Positions 1 to 7,130 of a stretch of 19,237 nt of DNA are shown piece after piece. The notes beneath the pieces are model-generated. The model was given only the letters and a program-made list of their open reading frames with translations. It was not told the DNA's origin and ran no database searches. Position 1 is the first letter of the stretch. Every line of letters starts with the position of its first letter. The position numbers were made by a program, and so were the translations under genes. This DNA comes from Syntrophomonas sp. UBA5288. GTDB lineage: Bacteria > Bacillota > Syntrophomonadia > Syntrophomonadales > Syntrophomonadaceae. The stretch lies in the NCBI GenBank assembly GCA_002408445.1, contig DHSK01000164.1, positions 3,270-22,506 of the forward strand, written 5' to 3'.

Positions 1-808
1 TCCCCAGCCAGGTCAGATTCATAAACAGCTCGGCCACCGTTATCACTCCAACACCGCCGGGAACGGCACTGGCCATGCGCACTTTCTCGCGGGCTGCTGC
101 ACTCACATCCCCTACCATTTTCCCATCTTCAGTAAAGTTAGTCCCAACATCAATAAGCACCGAGTTTTCATTTACCATGTCAGGTTTTATGAATTCGGCC
201 TTGCCCACTGCCGCGACTACGATATCTGCCCTCAAAGTTTCACCGGCCAGATTACGGGTACGGGAATGGCACAAGGTTACCGTAGCGTTTTCCGCTGTCA
301 TCATTACCGACAGCGGGCTTCCCACCACCATGCTTCTGCCCACTATAGTGACTTTGCTGCCTTCCAGCGGTACATTATGAGCCTTCAGTATCCTTATAAC
401 CGCAGCCGGGGTACAAGGTCTTACCCCTTTTTCGCCGCTGATAAGCCGGCCCAAATTGTAATTGTGTATACCTTCCACATCTTTATCAGGATCCATACTG
501 TTAATCACCCGGCTGACATTACACCCTTTAGGCAAAGGAGTCTGCACCATTATACCTGTTATACGATCATCCCGGTTAAGCTGCCGGATAGTATCTATTA
601 TTTGCTGTTCTGAGGAATCACCTGCCAGGGTTACCAGTTCCGTATTTATTCCCGCTTCCGCTGCAAAACGCTGAATACCCTTTACATAGGAAGCAGACGA
701 CATATCATCCCCCACTTTTATAATGGCCATCACCAGCGGCATACTTTGGGAAATACTCGTAATTTTCCGCTTTAATTGTTCTCTAATTTCTTTGCCGTAG
801 ATTAACAT
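1..808 (-). CDS. folD: FolD, methylenetetrahydrofolate dehydrogenase/cyclohydrolase, C-terminus cut by window edge
   Basis: FolD interconverts 5,10-methylene-THF and 10-formyl-THF in cytosolic one-carbon metabolism. About 269 codons are visible. The ATG at 808 is preceded by AAGGAGG five bases away, directly after the nfo stop; family members run about 280-290 residues, so only a short C-terminal piece is missing. Family signatures seen: GIMVQTPLP (about 85-93), PDKDVEG (107-113), RPCTPAAV, the nucleotide-binding VGRSMVVG and a late PGGVGV. Odd point: the active-site segment reads SYVKGIQ. The catalytic lysine, four residues after the conserved Tyr (Y41), is replaced by isoleucine (I45), and the catalytic Asp of the PDKDVDG-type motif is Glu (E112), while Gln (Q89) is kept. 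Family membership is certain; bifunctional activity is not. Last gene seen of the leftward flhB-like/yraN/nfo/folD run. Confidence 0.95.
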   Translation of the reverse strand, partial: MLIYGKEIREQLKRKITSISQSMPLVMAIIKVGDDMSSASYVKGIQRFAAEAGINTELVTLAGDSSEQQIIDTIRQLNRDDRITGIMVQTPLPKGCNVSRVINSMDPDKDVEGIHNYNLGRLISGEKGVRPCTPAAVIRILKAHNVPLEGSKVTIVGRSMVVGSPLSVMMTAENATVTLCHSRTRNLAGETLRADIVVAAVGKAEFIKPDMVNENSVLIDVGTNFTEDGKMVGDVSAAAREKVRMASAVPGGVGVITVAELFMNLTWLG

Positions 809-819
809 AAAATCCTCCT

Positions 820-1665
820 TTATGATTGCTCGCGAATGTTTTTTAAGGCTTCAATATCCTCCGGCATAGCTTCGAGCGGTGTCTCTAAAATAAAAGGCAA
901 ATCACGGAAGAAATTATTATGCATGAGGATTTCAAAACCCGATAAATTGATGAAGCCCTGCCCTATATGAGCATGGCGGTCACGGTGAGAACCCAGTTCT
1001 TTGCTGCTGTCGTTGGCATGAACTATTTTAACCAGGTCACGGCCAAATGTTTTATCCATTTTGGTCAGGACCTCATTTAAGCCTTCATCCGTGGTGCAAT
1101 TGTACCCGGCAGCATAGGTGTGACAGGTATCAAAACATATTCCTATCTTATCTTTATTATTTACCTGCTGCAAGATCAGATTTAGCTCTTCAAAGGTTTT
1201 TCCAATCTCAGTACCCTGCCCGGCCATCGTTTCCAACAATAAACAGGTCTCACCCTCATGCTGCTTCAATACCCGGTTCAGCAGAGCAGCGATGCGTTCG
1301 ATACCCTGTTCCAATGAGGATGTGGTATAAGAACCCGGATGCAGTACCAAAAAGCCGGCGTTTATAAGACGGCATCTTTTCAAATCCTCGGCCACCACTT
1401 CATAGGCATATTCATAGAGATCATCCCTGGCCGCAGCGGGGTTACATATATACGGGATATGGACCACTACCGGCCCAATATCATTTTCCTGCAATATCTG
1501 TTTGAACGCACTCAGTTCTTGTTCACTATATTGCCGCGCTCCCCGTCCGCGGGGATTGCGAATAAACATCTGCACCGCTTCCAGTCCCATAGAAACTGCT
1601 TCGCCCGCGGTAAACTGCAGTCCCTTGCCTATCGGTAAATGAGCACCAATTCGCGGATTTTTCAT
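820..1665 (-). CDS. nfo: Endonuclease IV (AP endonuclease)
   Basis: Zn-dependent AP endonuclease of base-excision repair; it cuts 5' of abasic sites. This 281-residue TIM-barrel protein has the full metal-ligand set of the Nfo family: VVHIPY (H69), LHPGS (H109), LLETMAGQG (E145), CFDTCH (D179, H182), VHANDS (H216), DRHAHIG (D229, H231) and the ETP near the end (E261). I chose the ATG at 1665 because AGGAG lies eight bases upstream and MKNPRIGAHL matches the usual N-terminus. An in-frame ATG at 1701 would add 12 residues and overlap yraN, so I consider it unlikely. It sits between yraN and folD with short gaps, suggesting one transcript. Confidence 0.95.
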   Translation of the reverse strand: MKNPRIGAHLPIGKGLQFTAGEAVSMGLEAVQMFIRNPRGRGARQYSEQELSAFKQILQENDIGPVVVHIPYICNPAAARDDLYEYAYEVVAEDLKRCRLINAGFLVLHPGSYTTSSLEQGIERIAALLNRVLKQHEGETCLLLETMAGQGTEIGKTFEELNLILQQVNNKDKIGICFDTCHTYAAGYNCTTDEGLNEVLTKMDKTFGRDLVKIVHANDSSKELGSHRDRHAHIGQGFINLSGFEILMHNNFFRDLPFILETPLEAMPEDIEALKNIREQS

Positions 1666-1690
1666 AATCTTATCTCCTATTCCTGATTTA

Positions 1691-2050
1691 TTAAAAAGCA
1701 TTGGGTATGTGACTTATGCGGGTATTATCTCCCGTAATTAAAATAGCGATAACATCAAAGCGGATTTCCTCATAGGAAATCCGGCCATTGCCCAGATATA
1801 CCAGCGCAGCTTTACGCAAATGCTTGATCTTGCTCTTTGTAATCGACTCCTCCGGCAAGCCATAGTTAAGATTGGTCTTGGTCCGCACCTCTACAAAGAC
1901 CAGGATGTTTTTATGCATACAAATAATATCCAGCTCACCGTAACGGGTATAATAGTTGCGCTTAAGTATCCGGTACCCCCGGTCCATGAGATAGGCGACC
2001 GCCATTTCCTCGCCTTTTCGGCCTAAAACCGTTTTCTGAAATTTATTCAT
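1691..2050 (-). CDS. yraN: YraN family (UPF0102) nuclease-like protein
   Basis: Small 119-residue protein of the YraN/UPF0102 family, which has a PD-(D/E)XK-type nuclease fold but no firmly established cellular role. The N-terminal GRKGEEMAVAYL helix, the core GELDII (D41) and the FVEVRTK strand (E54, K58) are all present, so the predicted metal-binding site looks intact. Its ATG lies inside the end of the flhB-like gene (8-base overlap, ATGAATAA), so translation is probably coupled. In many bacteria yraN is found close to rnhB, as here with two genes between. A role in DNA processing or recombination is inference. Confidence 0.9.
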   Translation of the reverse strand: MNKFQKTVLGRKGEEMAVAYLMDRGYRILKRNYYTRYGELDIICMHKNILVFVEVRTKTNLNYGLPEESITKSKIKHLRKAALVYLGNGRISYEEIRFDVIAILITGDNTRISHIPNAF

Positions 2051-2312
2051 ACTTCTGATCCATGCTGTAGATAAAAGCCAGTATTTCAGCGACTACCGCA
2101 TAAAGTTCGGGGGGAATTTCATCATAAAGATCTAATGACATCAGGTATTCGGCCAATTGTTTATCTTCTTTAACCGGCACGCCATTCTCCTGTGCCACCT
2201 GCTGTATACGCTCAGCCAGATACCCCCTGCCCTTGGCCACCACCAGCGGAACATCATCTTTTACCGGGTCATAACGCAAGGCCACTGCGTTCTTATTAAT
2301 ATTCTCTCCCAT
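2043..2312 (-). CDS. FlhB C-terminal-domain-like protein (YlqH/FhlB type)
   Basis: Soluble 89-residue protein resembling only the cytoplasmic C-terminal domain of the flagellar export switch FlhB. It reads NAVALRYDPVKDDVPLVVAKG near the start and ends in the typical DLYDEIPPELYAVVAEILAFIY segment. It has no membrane segments. The NPTH autocleavage motif that precedes this domain in true FlhB is absent (NINKN instead), so the protein corresponds to the post-cleavage fragment. Start: an ATG at 2318 has a G-run directly abutting it, whereas the ATG at 2312 has GAGGGGG six bases upstream, so I use 2312. B. subtilis has the same small protein (YlqH) after rnhB and YlqG. Binding to the upstream FliK-like protein is inference. 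Confidence 0.88.
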   Translation of the reverse strand: MGENINKNAVALRYDPVKDDVPLVVAKGRGYLAERIQQVAQENGVPVKEDKQLAEYLMSLDLYDEIPPELYAVVAEILAFIYSMDQKYE

Positions 2313-2344
2313 AACCATCCCCCTCTAATCACTAAAAACCTCTG

Positions 2345-2580
2345 CTATGGAACTCCAGCCAGGCGGTGAGGTATAGCCCGGGCGCGACTTGCGCAGGCGG
2401 TGAGAAACACCCGGCAAATTGAGCGGATGATGGGGTCGAGCGGCACGGATGCCGCGAGCGCGTAGTTCAACACGGATGTTGAATATACGCGGTGCCCCAT
2501 CAGCCGCGAAATGAGCCGCTGGTGTTTCCATTGCCGGAGCATGGAGCAAACGGGCTATGCCTCACCGCCGGCCTCCATAG
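2345..2580. repeat. GC-rich 236-bp imperfect palindrome (fold-back element)
   Basis: Non-coding gap between the fliK-like and flhB-like genes. The two ends are inverted copies: 2345-2380 runs CTATGGA...GGCGGTGAGG.ATAGCCCG, and 2551-2580 reads as its reverse complement with a few changes and a six-base length difference. Pairing continues inward: GAGCGGATGATGGGG (2421-2435) matches the complement of GGTGCCCCATCAGCCGC (2491-2507). The centre holds two small hairpins with the same loop, CGGCA-CGGA-TGCCG (2441-2454) and TTCAACA-CGGA-TGTTGAA (2466-2483). On the transcribed minus strand both loops read UCCG. GC content is visibly higher than in neighbouring genes. Short ORFs inside follow from the palindrome and look non-coding. 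It could be a MITE or REP-like element, or a structured RNA. Confidence 0.8.
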
Positions 2581-2605
2581 ACAAGAATCGTCCTCATGCC
2601 TGGTT

Positions 2606-4318
2606 CTATACAATAACATCTATACTAAATGGTCTGAACGGGGTTTCAGGTTTTTGGCCCAGCTGGGGACGCAGGCTTTCCACTTCATCCGGCCGGGCCA
2701 GTTTAAGCCCTGCAAAATTAACCCTGTAACCCAGGGCCTGTAATTTACTTATTAGCGTCTCTCTATTCATATTCAGGTATGCAAGGGTATCATTATTTTC
2801 AACTACACCTTGTAAATCCAGTTCTCCTGTCCGTTTCCAGTCAACATAAAAAAGCACCATTCCCAGATTCTTGGTGTCAAGTGACACAATAAACCGTATA
2901 CTATCCTGCATGTGGAGTGACTTTTTAGCATCCCGGTGGATTTTCAACTGGCATAAATGCAGTTCATCTTTTATCTGGACCGGAATGGCGAAATAATAGC
3001 CATTAATGACGTTTTCTCCCGGAATACGTGCAGTGATATTCAAAAGCCTCTGCCCGGTAATTTCCTTTTCCATACCCTCCAGGCGGGATATCAGTTCGGA
3101 AGTTAGTTCCTTCAAAGCCGGACTATTTACATCCGGCTTGATATCCTTTAGAACCTCTCCCAGCACCTGCAGATTTTTTACCATATCAGGTTCAGATTTT
3201 ATGATGGCAGCTAATTTAGATGAATTACTCCCGGACGAATCGGCTGCTTTTAAGACCAGGGCCTCAACTAACCTCTGCACCAGATTAAGGACCTCTCTGA
3301 AATTACGGTCCGCTCCCATGGTTGACCCATCTGCAGGAAGAGTAGAAGGGGCTGTAGTCTTGCTTTCGGGTGAAATTACAGCAGCCTCATTGCTCTGGCC
3401 TTGAATTTGCTGATTAATGGTATTTATTACGGGTTTGGAATCGGCATTAACCATAGTCGGGGCAGCGTTTGCTGCCGCTGTTGACGCACTCATACCGGGT
3501 CTGCTGATCTGGGGTTCCGCGATCTGATTCTGTGCAGCTGAACCTGGGTTGGCAGGCGTTTCTGCGGCAGGGAAACCGGTTGATTCAGGCTGCGGCAGGT
3601 TATTAGTATTGAGTCCCGCTGCCTTACCCAAAGTGGATATGAAAGTTCCGGCCATTGCAGACCGCCCCGGGTTCGAGGCTGATACCGATGTACCGGCTTG
3701 AGGAGTTGCATCATCAGCATTTAGCAGGTTTAGTATTTGGATTATATCATTGCATAACCTGGCTGCGTTCGCGCTTCCACTCGATACAAAATTGGCCAGA
3801 GCGGAAAGAGCCGCCGGGCTTAGAGCTATATTCCTGGACAGGGCAAAGGCCGCGATTTCCAGATTGCGGGGATTATAGCCGCCCAACATATTTACCTCTC
3901 GCGATAAAGTATTAAGATTGGAGGTAGTCACCGGCAGATTATAATCCAGCAGTTTTCTCGCCATCTGTACATTTTCCTGGCTGCTGGCCATTCCCTGGTC
4001 TCTTAAGCTGGCGGAAAGATTGGCATTTTCAATCTCACCCATCATCTGGGGTGTGACAACCTTCAAGTAGGTTCGGCCATCCCGATATTCATCCACCATC
4101 AGGTAAAGCTGCTGCCCTGATTTGACCATGATTTCGCTGGCAGCTTCTATCAACCTGCCTTTGATAAACAACATAACCAGGCCGTCATCCTTAACTTCCT
4201 GTACCATTCCCTTAAGGATTTCGCCCTTGTTGAAATTTATACCCTCGCCCTGGGGCGTGGCAATATTAAGCATGGTTTTATTAAAAGAGACCTGGTTGTA
4301 ATCCAATTTTATTTTCAC
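2606..4318 (-). CDS. FliK-like (flagellar hook-length-control type) protein, YlqG position
   Basis: A 570-residue protein with three visible parts: an N-terminal folded region (1-200), a low-complexity Ala/Pro/Ser/Thr/Asn-rich linker (about 200-335), and a C-terminal globular region (about 335-570) containing PGENVINGYYFAIPVQIKD and a final segment TLISKLQALGYRVNFAGL. This architecture and the final segment resemble the C-terminal domain of FliK, the secreted ruler that talks to FlhB. An FlhB-C-like gene lies immediately downstream, as in B. subtilis ylqG-ylqH, which supports the call. No signal peptide is seen. The start is a GTG nested 38 bases inside rnhB with no well-placed SD, so coupling to rnhB translation is likely; ATG at codon 16 is an alternative. 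Function outside a flagellar operon is unknown. Confidence 0.75.
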   Translation of the reverse strand: MKIKLDYNQVSFNKTMLNIATPQGEGINFNKGEILKGMVQEVKDDGLVMLFIKGRLIEAASEIMVKSGQQLYLMVDEYRDGRTYLKVVTPQMMGEIENANLSASLRDQGMASSQENVQMARKLLDYNLPVTTSNLNTLSREVNMLGGYNPRNLEIAAFALSRNIALSPAALSALANFVSSGSANAARLCNDIIQILNLLNADDATPQAGTSVSASNPGRSAMAGTFISTLGKAAGLNTNNLPQPESTGFPAAETPANPGSAAQNQIAEPQISRPGMSASTAAANAAPTMVNADSKPVINTINQQIQGQSNEAAVISPESKTTAPSTLPADGSTMGADRNFREVLNLVQRLVEALVLKAADSSGSNSSKLAAIIKSEPDMVKNLQVLGEVLKDIKPDVNSPALKELTSELISRLEGMEKEITGQRLLNITARIPGENVINGYYFAIPVQIKDELHLCQLKIHRDAKKSLHMQDSIRFIVSLDTKNLGMVLFYVDWKRTGELDLQGVVENNDTLAYLNMNRETLISKLQALGYRVNFAGLKLARPDEVESLRPQLGQKPETPFRPFSIDVIV

Positions 4319-4967
4319 CCACCATTGATTTTACCGGTTCGAAACTGCGCCGGTGAATCGGAGACGGCCCCAGGCGGGTCAGAGCTTCCAGATGTTCTCT
4401 GGTAGCATAGCCCTTATGACGGGCAAAACCATAGCCCGGATAAAGGCGATCATATACCTGCATGGCTGCATCCCGTTCAACCTTGGCAAGAATAGAAGCA
4501 CAGGCAATGGAAATGCTTAAGCTGTCACCTTTTATTATTGATTGCTGTCTTATAGCTATATCGTTAATTTTGAGTGCATCAATGAGTAATAAGTCAGGCT
4601 TGACCTGCAATTCGCGAACAGCAGCGGACATGGCCCTGCGGGTGGCATTAAGGATGTTAATTTCATCTATATAAGGCGGAAAAACAAAACCTACTGCCCA
4701 TGCCAGCGCCTGTTGCTTTATGGCAACAGATAATTCAGCTCGTACCGGGCCGGTAATTTTCTTGGAATCATTGACTCCGGGCAGGAAAAAACCCGGAGGC
4801 AGAATTACCGCCGCCGCAGCCACCGGTCCGGCCAGAGGGCCCCGGCCGGCTTCGTCCAGACCGGCAATAAAGCGGCAACCTTCACTGAAGGCCTGGCTTT
4901 CATATAAACTCATAGCAGTCAGGCGAACTTTTTCCTCTGCCAGATATTGCTCCCGGTTTTTCTTCAT
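4281..4967 (-). CDS. rnhB: Ribonuclease HII
   Basis: RNase HII cleaves RNA in RNA-DNA hybrids and nicks at single ribonucleotides in DNA. This 228-residue protein has the complete catalytic acid set: D38 and E39 in LDEAGRGPLAGP, D130 in LLIDALK and D166 in SILAKVERD. The family motifs NDSKK and GYGFARHKGY are also present. The roughly 30-residue N-terminal helical extension is common in Firmicute RnhB. It starts three bases after the stop of the upstream flavoenzyme gene, and its last 38 bases overlap the fliK-like gene. The rnhB-ylqG-ylqH-like order is ancestral, whereas the upstream flavoenzyme is an addition relative to B. subtilis. Confidence 0.96.
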   Translation of the reverse strand: MKKNREQYLAEEKVRLTAMSLYESQAFSEGCRFIAGLDEAGRGPLAGPVAAAAVILPPGFFLPGVNDSKKITGPVRAELSVAIKQQALAWAVGFVFPPYIDEINILNATRRAMSAAVRELQVKPDLLLIDALKINDIAIRQQSIIKGDSLSISIACASILAKVERDAAMQVYDRLYPGYGFARHKGYATREHLEALTRLGPSPIHRRSFEPVKSMVGENKIGLQPGLF

Positions 4968-4970
4968 ACT

Positions 4971-6956
4971 CTACCAATTATTTCTGGCTTTGAAAACTGC
5001 ATAACCTATGTTTTCTCCTTCCAGAACGGCATCCTTTATGCCTCTTACTTTTAAAGCATCACCTATGAGGAAAACGCGCTCCGCCTTATCTTGCAGCTGT
5101 TCATAAAGGTGGTTGACCGGTACAAATCCGGTTGCCATAATCACCTTATCTGCTTCTAGGGTCTCGATTAGGTTGTCACTTCCCTGTATGATTACCCCTG
5201 CATCTGCTATTTCAATTACTTTGCTGCCGGTCTTTTTAATAGCTCCGCCATCTTCCAGACGGTTCATCAAGGCCCGCCGGTTCTTTTTCTCCATTCTGGC
5301 CGCCAGATATTGCGCCTGTTCAATAATAGTCACCCGGTTACCCCAGGTCTGCAGATAATCAGCCGTTTCGCAGCCATTGATGCCACCACCGATTATAACC
5401 ACCTGTTTCTTGCGTATAGGTTCAGCCTCGGCCAGTACTTCGGTTACCCCGGTACAAAAATCCGGACGATAACCCGGTATTTGCGGCCAGTACGGTTGGG
5501 AGCCGGTCGCAACCACTACGATATCGGGCTTTAAGAGGGCTATATCCTCCAGGGTAAATTCATGGTTAGTCTGCAGGTCGATCCCCGAACTCTGCAATCT
5601 TTTTATCATATAGTCTTTTAACATCAGAATTTTCTGCTTATAGGGAGGCACTCCCGCCAACTCCAGTAAACCTCCCAATCGATTCTCTTTTTCGAACAGG
5701 GTAATGTCAAATCCCTGCCGCTGCAACACTGCGGCAGCTTGCATGCCACCGGGTCCGCCTCCGATTACTACAGCTTTACCAGCCGGTTTAGACGGCTTTA
5801 TCATAAAATCAAATTTTCTCTCCCGGCCGGTGTGAGGATTTACGGTACAGCGAACCGCACGTCCCTTAAAATTATTCTCAATACAATTGTTACAGGTAAT
5901 GCAGGGGCGAATTTCGTCCACCCTTCCGCTTCTGGCTTTTTCTGGCCATTCGCTGTCTGCCAGCAGACTGCGGGCCAGAAAAACGAAGTCGGCCTTACCT
6001 TCGGTGATTATGTTATCCGCCATGGCCGGACTGCGTACCATTCCCCCGGTGATGACCGGGATATTCACATTTTTCTTGACTTCTTCGGCCATATAAACCC
6101 GCCAGCCTTCCGCATAGGAGGAAGGTTCGATGCTGCTTAATCCTGATTCGTATATCCCGCATGAACAATTGATAACATCCACTCCGGCCAGAGCCAGGAT
6201 CTGGGCTATTTTGACCGCTTCGGGCGGCTTTAAGCCATCTTCAGTTAAATCATCGATGTTTAATCTTACTGACAGGCATAGTCCCGGGGCAGCAGCTTTT
6301 ATGCCCTCTACGATTTCCAGGAGGATGCGCATACGGTTTTCCAGCGTACCTCCGTACTGGTCATGACGATGGTTGGTCTGGGGAGAAAGGAATTCATTTA
6401 ATAGATAGCCATGGGCCGCATGCAATTCTACTCCGTCAAAACCAGCCATGTCTGCATAGGTTGCTGCCATAACAAATTTCTGTACAATAGTTGGAATTTC
6501 ATCTGACCTTAATTCGCGGGGCATTTCCCGGGTTATTTTGCAGGGTATCGGTGAAGGCGCCACCGGTTGTATCCCTTCCGTAAGCAAACGCGAGGTCTCC
6601 CGTCCGGCATGATACAGCTGAATAAATGCGGCACAATTATAGGTTTTTATAGTTTCCGCCAGGCGGGCCAGCCCCAATATGTACCTGGGATGATCTATTT
6701 TTATTTGTCCAAAACCTTCGTTTCCGATCGGGCTGTCTACAACTGCCGCTTCCACGATTATTGCTCCCACCCCTCCGCGGGCACGCGCTTCATAATAATC
6801 CACCGTAGCATCACTTACCGTTCCATCAATTCCGGCATAATTAACTGCCATAGGTGACATTATGATGCGGTTTTTGAGTCTCAGCCCACCGATGCGGCCA
6901 GGCGAAAACAAGCCAGGAAACTGAACCATTGAGAATTTACCCCTTTCAATTATCAT
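4971..6956 (-). CDS. NADH:flavin oxidoreductase, 2,4-dienoyl-CoA reductase / Old Yellow Enzyme family
   Basis: A 661-residue three-part redox enzyme. Residues about 12-345 form an FMN-binding Old Yellow Enzyme barrel (KNRIIMSPM, ELHAAHGYLLNEFLSP, YGGTLENRMR). Cysteines C352, C355, C358 and C370 (C-x2-C-x2-C-x11-C) form a 4Fe-4S cluster site as in trimethylamine dehydrogenase and enoate-reductase relatives. The C-terminal half has two dinucleotide folds, VVIGGGPGG (about 396-404, FAD) and VVIIGGGINGCE (about 519-530, NAD(P)H). Substrates in this family include 2,4-dienoyl-CoA and unsaturated acids or aldehydes; the one here cannot be read from sequence. The ATG at 6956 has GAGGG six bases upstream; ATG at 6929 is a possible alternative. 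It is the first gene after a terminator and is tightly followed by rnhB. Confidence 0.93.
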   Translation of the reverse strand: MIIERGKFSMVQFPGLFSPGRIGGLRLKNRIIMSPMAVNYAGIDGTVSDATVDYYEARARGGVGAIIVEAAVVDSPIGNEGFGQIKIDHPRYILGLARLAETIKTYNCAAFIQLYHAGRETSRLLTEGIQPVAPSPIPCKITREMPRELRSDEIPTIVQKFVMAATYADMAGFDGVELHAAHGYLLNEFLSPQTNHRHDQYGGTLENRMRILLEIVEGIKAAAPGLCLSVRLNIDDLTEDGLKPPEAVKIAQILALAGVDVINCSCGIYESGLSSIEPSSYAEGWRVYMAEEVKKNVNIPVITGGMVRSPAMADNIITEGKADFVFLARSLLADSEWPEKARSGRVDEIRPCITCNNCIENNFKGRAVRCTVNPHTGRERKFDFMIKPSKPAGKAVVIGGGPGGMQAAAVLQRQGFDITLFEKENRLGGLLELAGVPPYKQKILMLKDYMIKRLQSSGIDLQTNHEFTLEDIALLKPDIVVVATGSQPYWPQIPGYRPDFCTGVTEVLAEAEPIRKKQVVIIGGGINGCETADYLQTWGNRVTIIEQAQYLAARMEKKNRRALMNRLEDGGAIKKTGSKVIEIADAGVIIQGSDNLIETLEADKVIMATGFVPVNHLYEQLQDKAERVFLIGDALKVRGIKDAVLEGENIGYAVFKARNNW

Positions 6957-7043
6957 TCAACACCCTCTAAGGGACCTAAAATCTTCTTCCGTTTATTTTA
7001 TACTGGTTTATTGCAAATATCGAGTTTTTCATTTTCTCCGGTT

Positions 7044-7102
7044 AAGAAATAAAGACGGCTTATATCCAGACATGATCGATGTCTTAATAGCAAGCCGTCT
7101 CT
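7044..7102 (-). terminator. Intrinsic terminator after the SLH-protein gene
   Basis: On the minus strand, 29 bases past the stop at 7131, arms 7092-7100 and 7053-7061 (AGACGGCTT / AAGCCGTCT) pair. A second stem nests inside (7079-7084 with 7068-7073, AGACAT/ATGTCT). The distal arm is followed by TTTATTTCTT. This is a good rho-independent terminator separating the SLH gene from the flavoenzyme gene. The remainder of the 6957-7130 gap shows no gene and no clear promoter. Confidence 0.85.
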
Positions 7103-7130
7103 TTCTTTAGTTTAAAACTGTTGTAACAGC

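Noticed and set aside
2325..2549. Minus-strand ORFs of 74 and 65 codons inside the palindrome
   Set aside because: They lie wholly within the inverted-repeat element, are Arg/Pro/His-rich as expected from GC-rich palindromic DNA, overlap each other in different frames and have no recognisable family.
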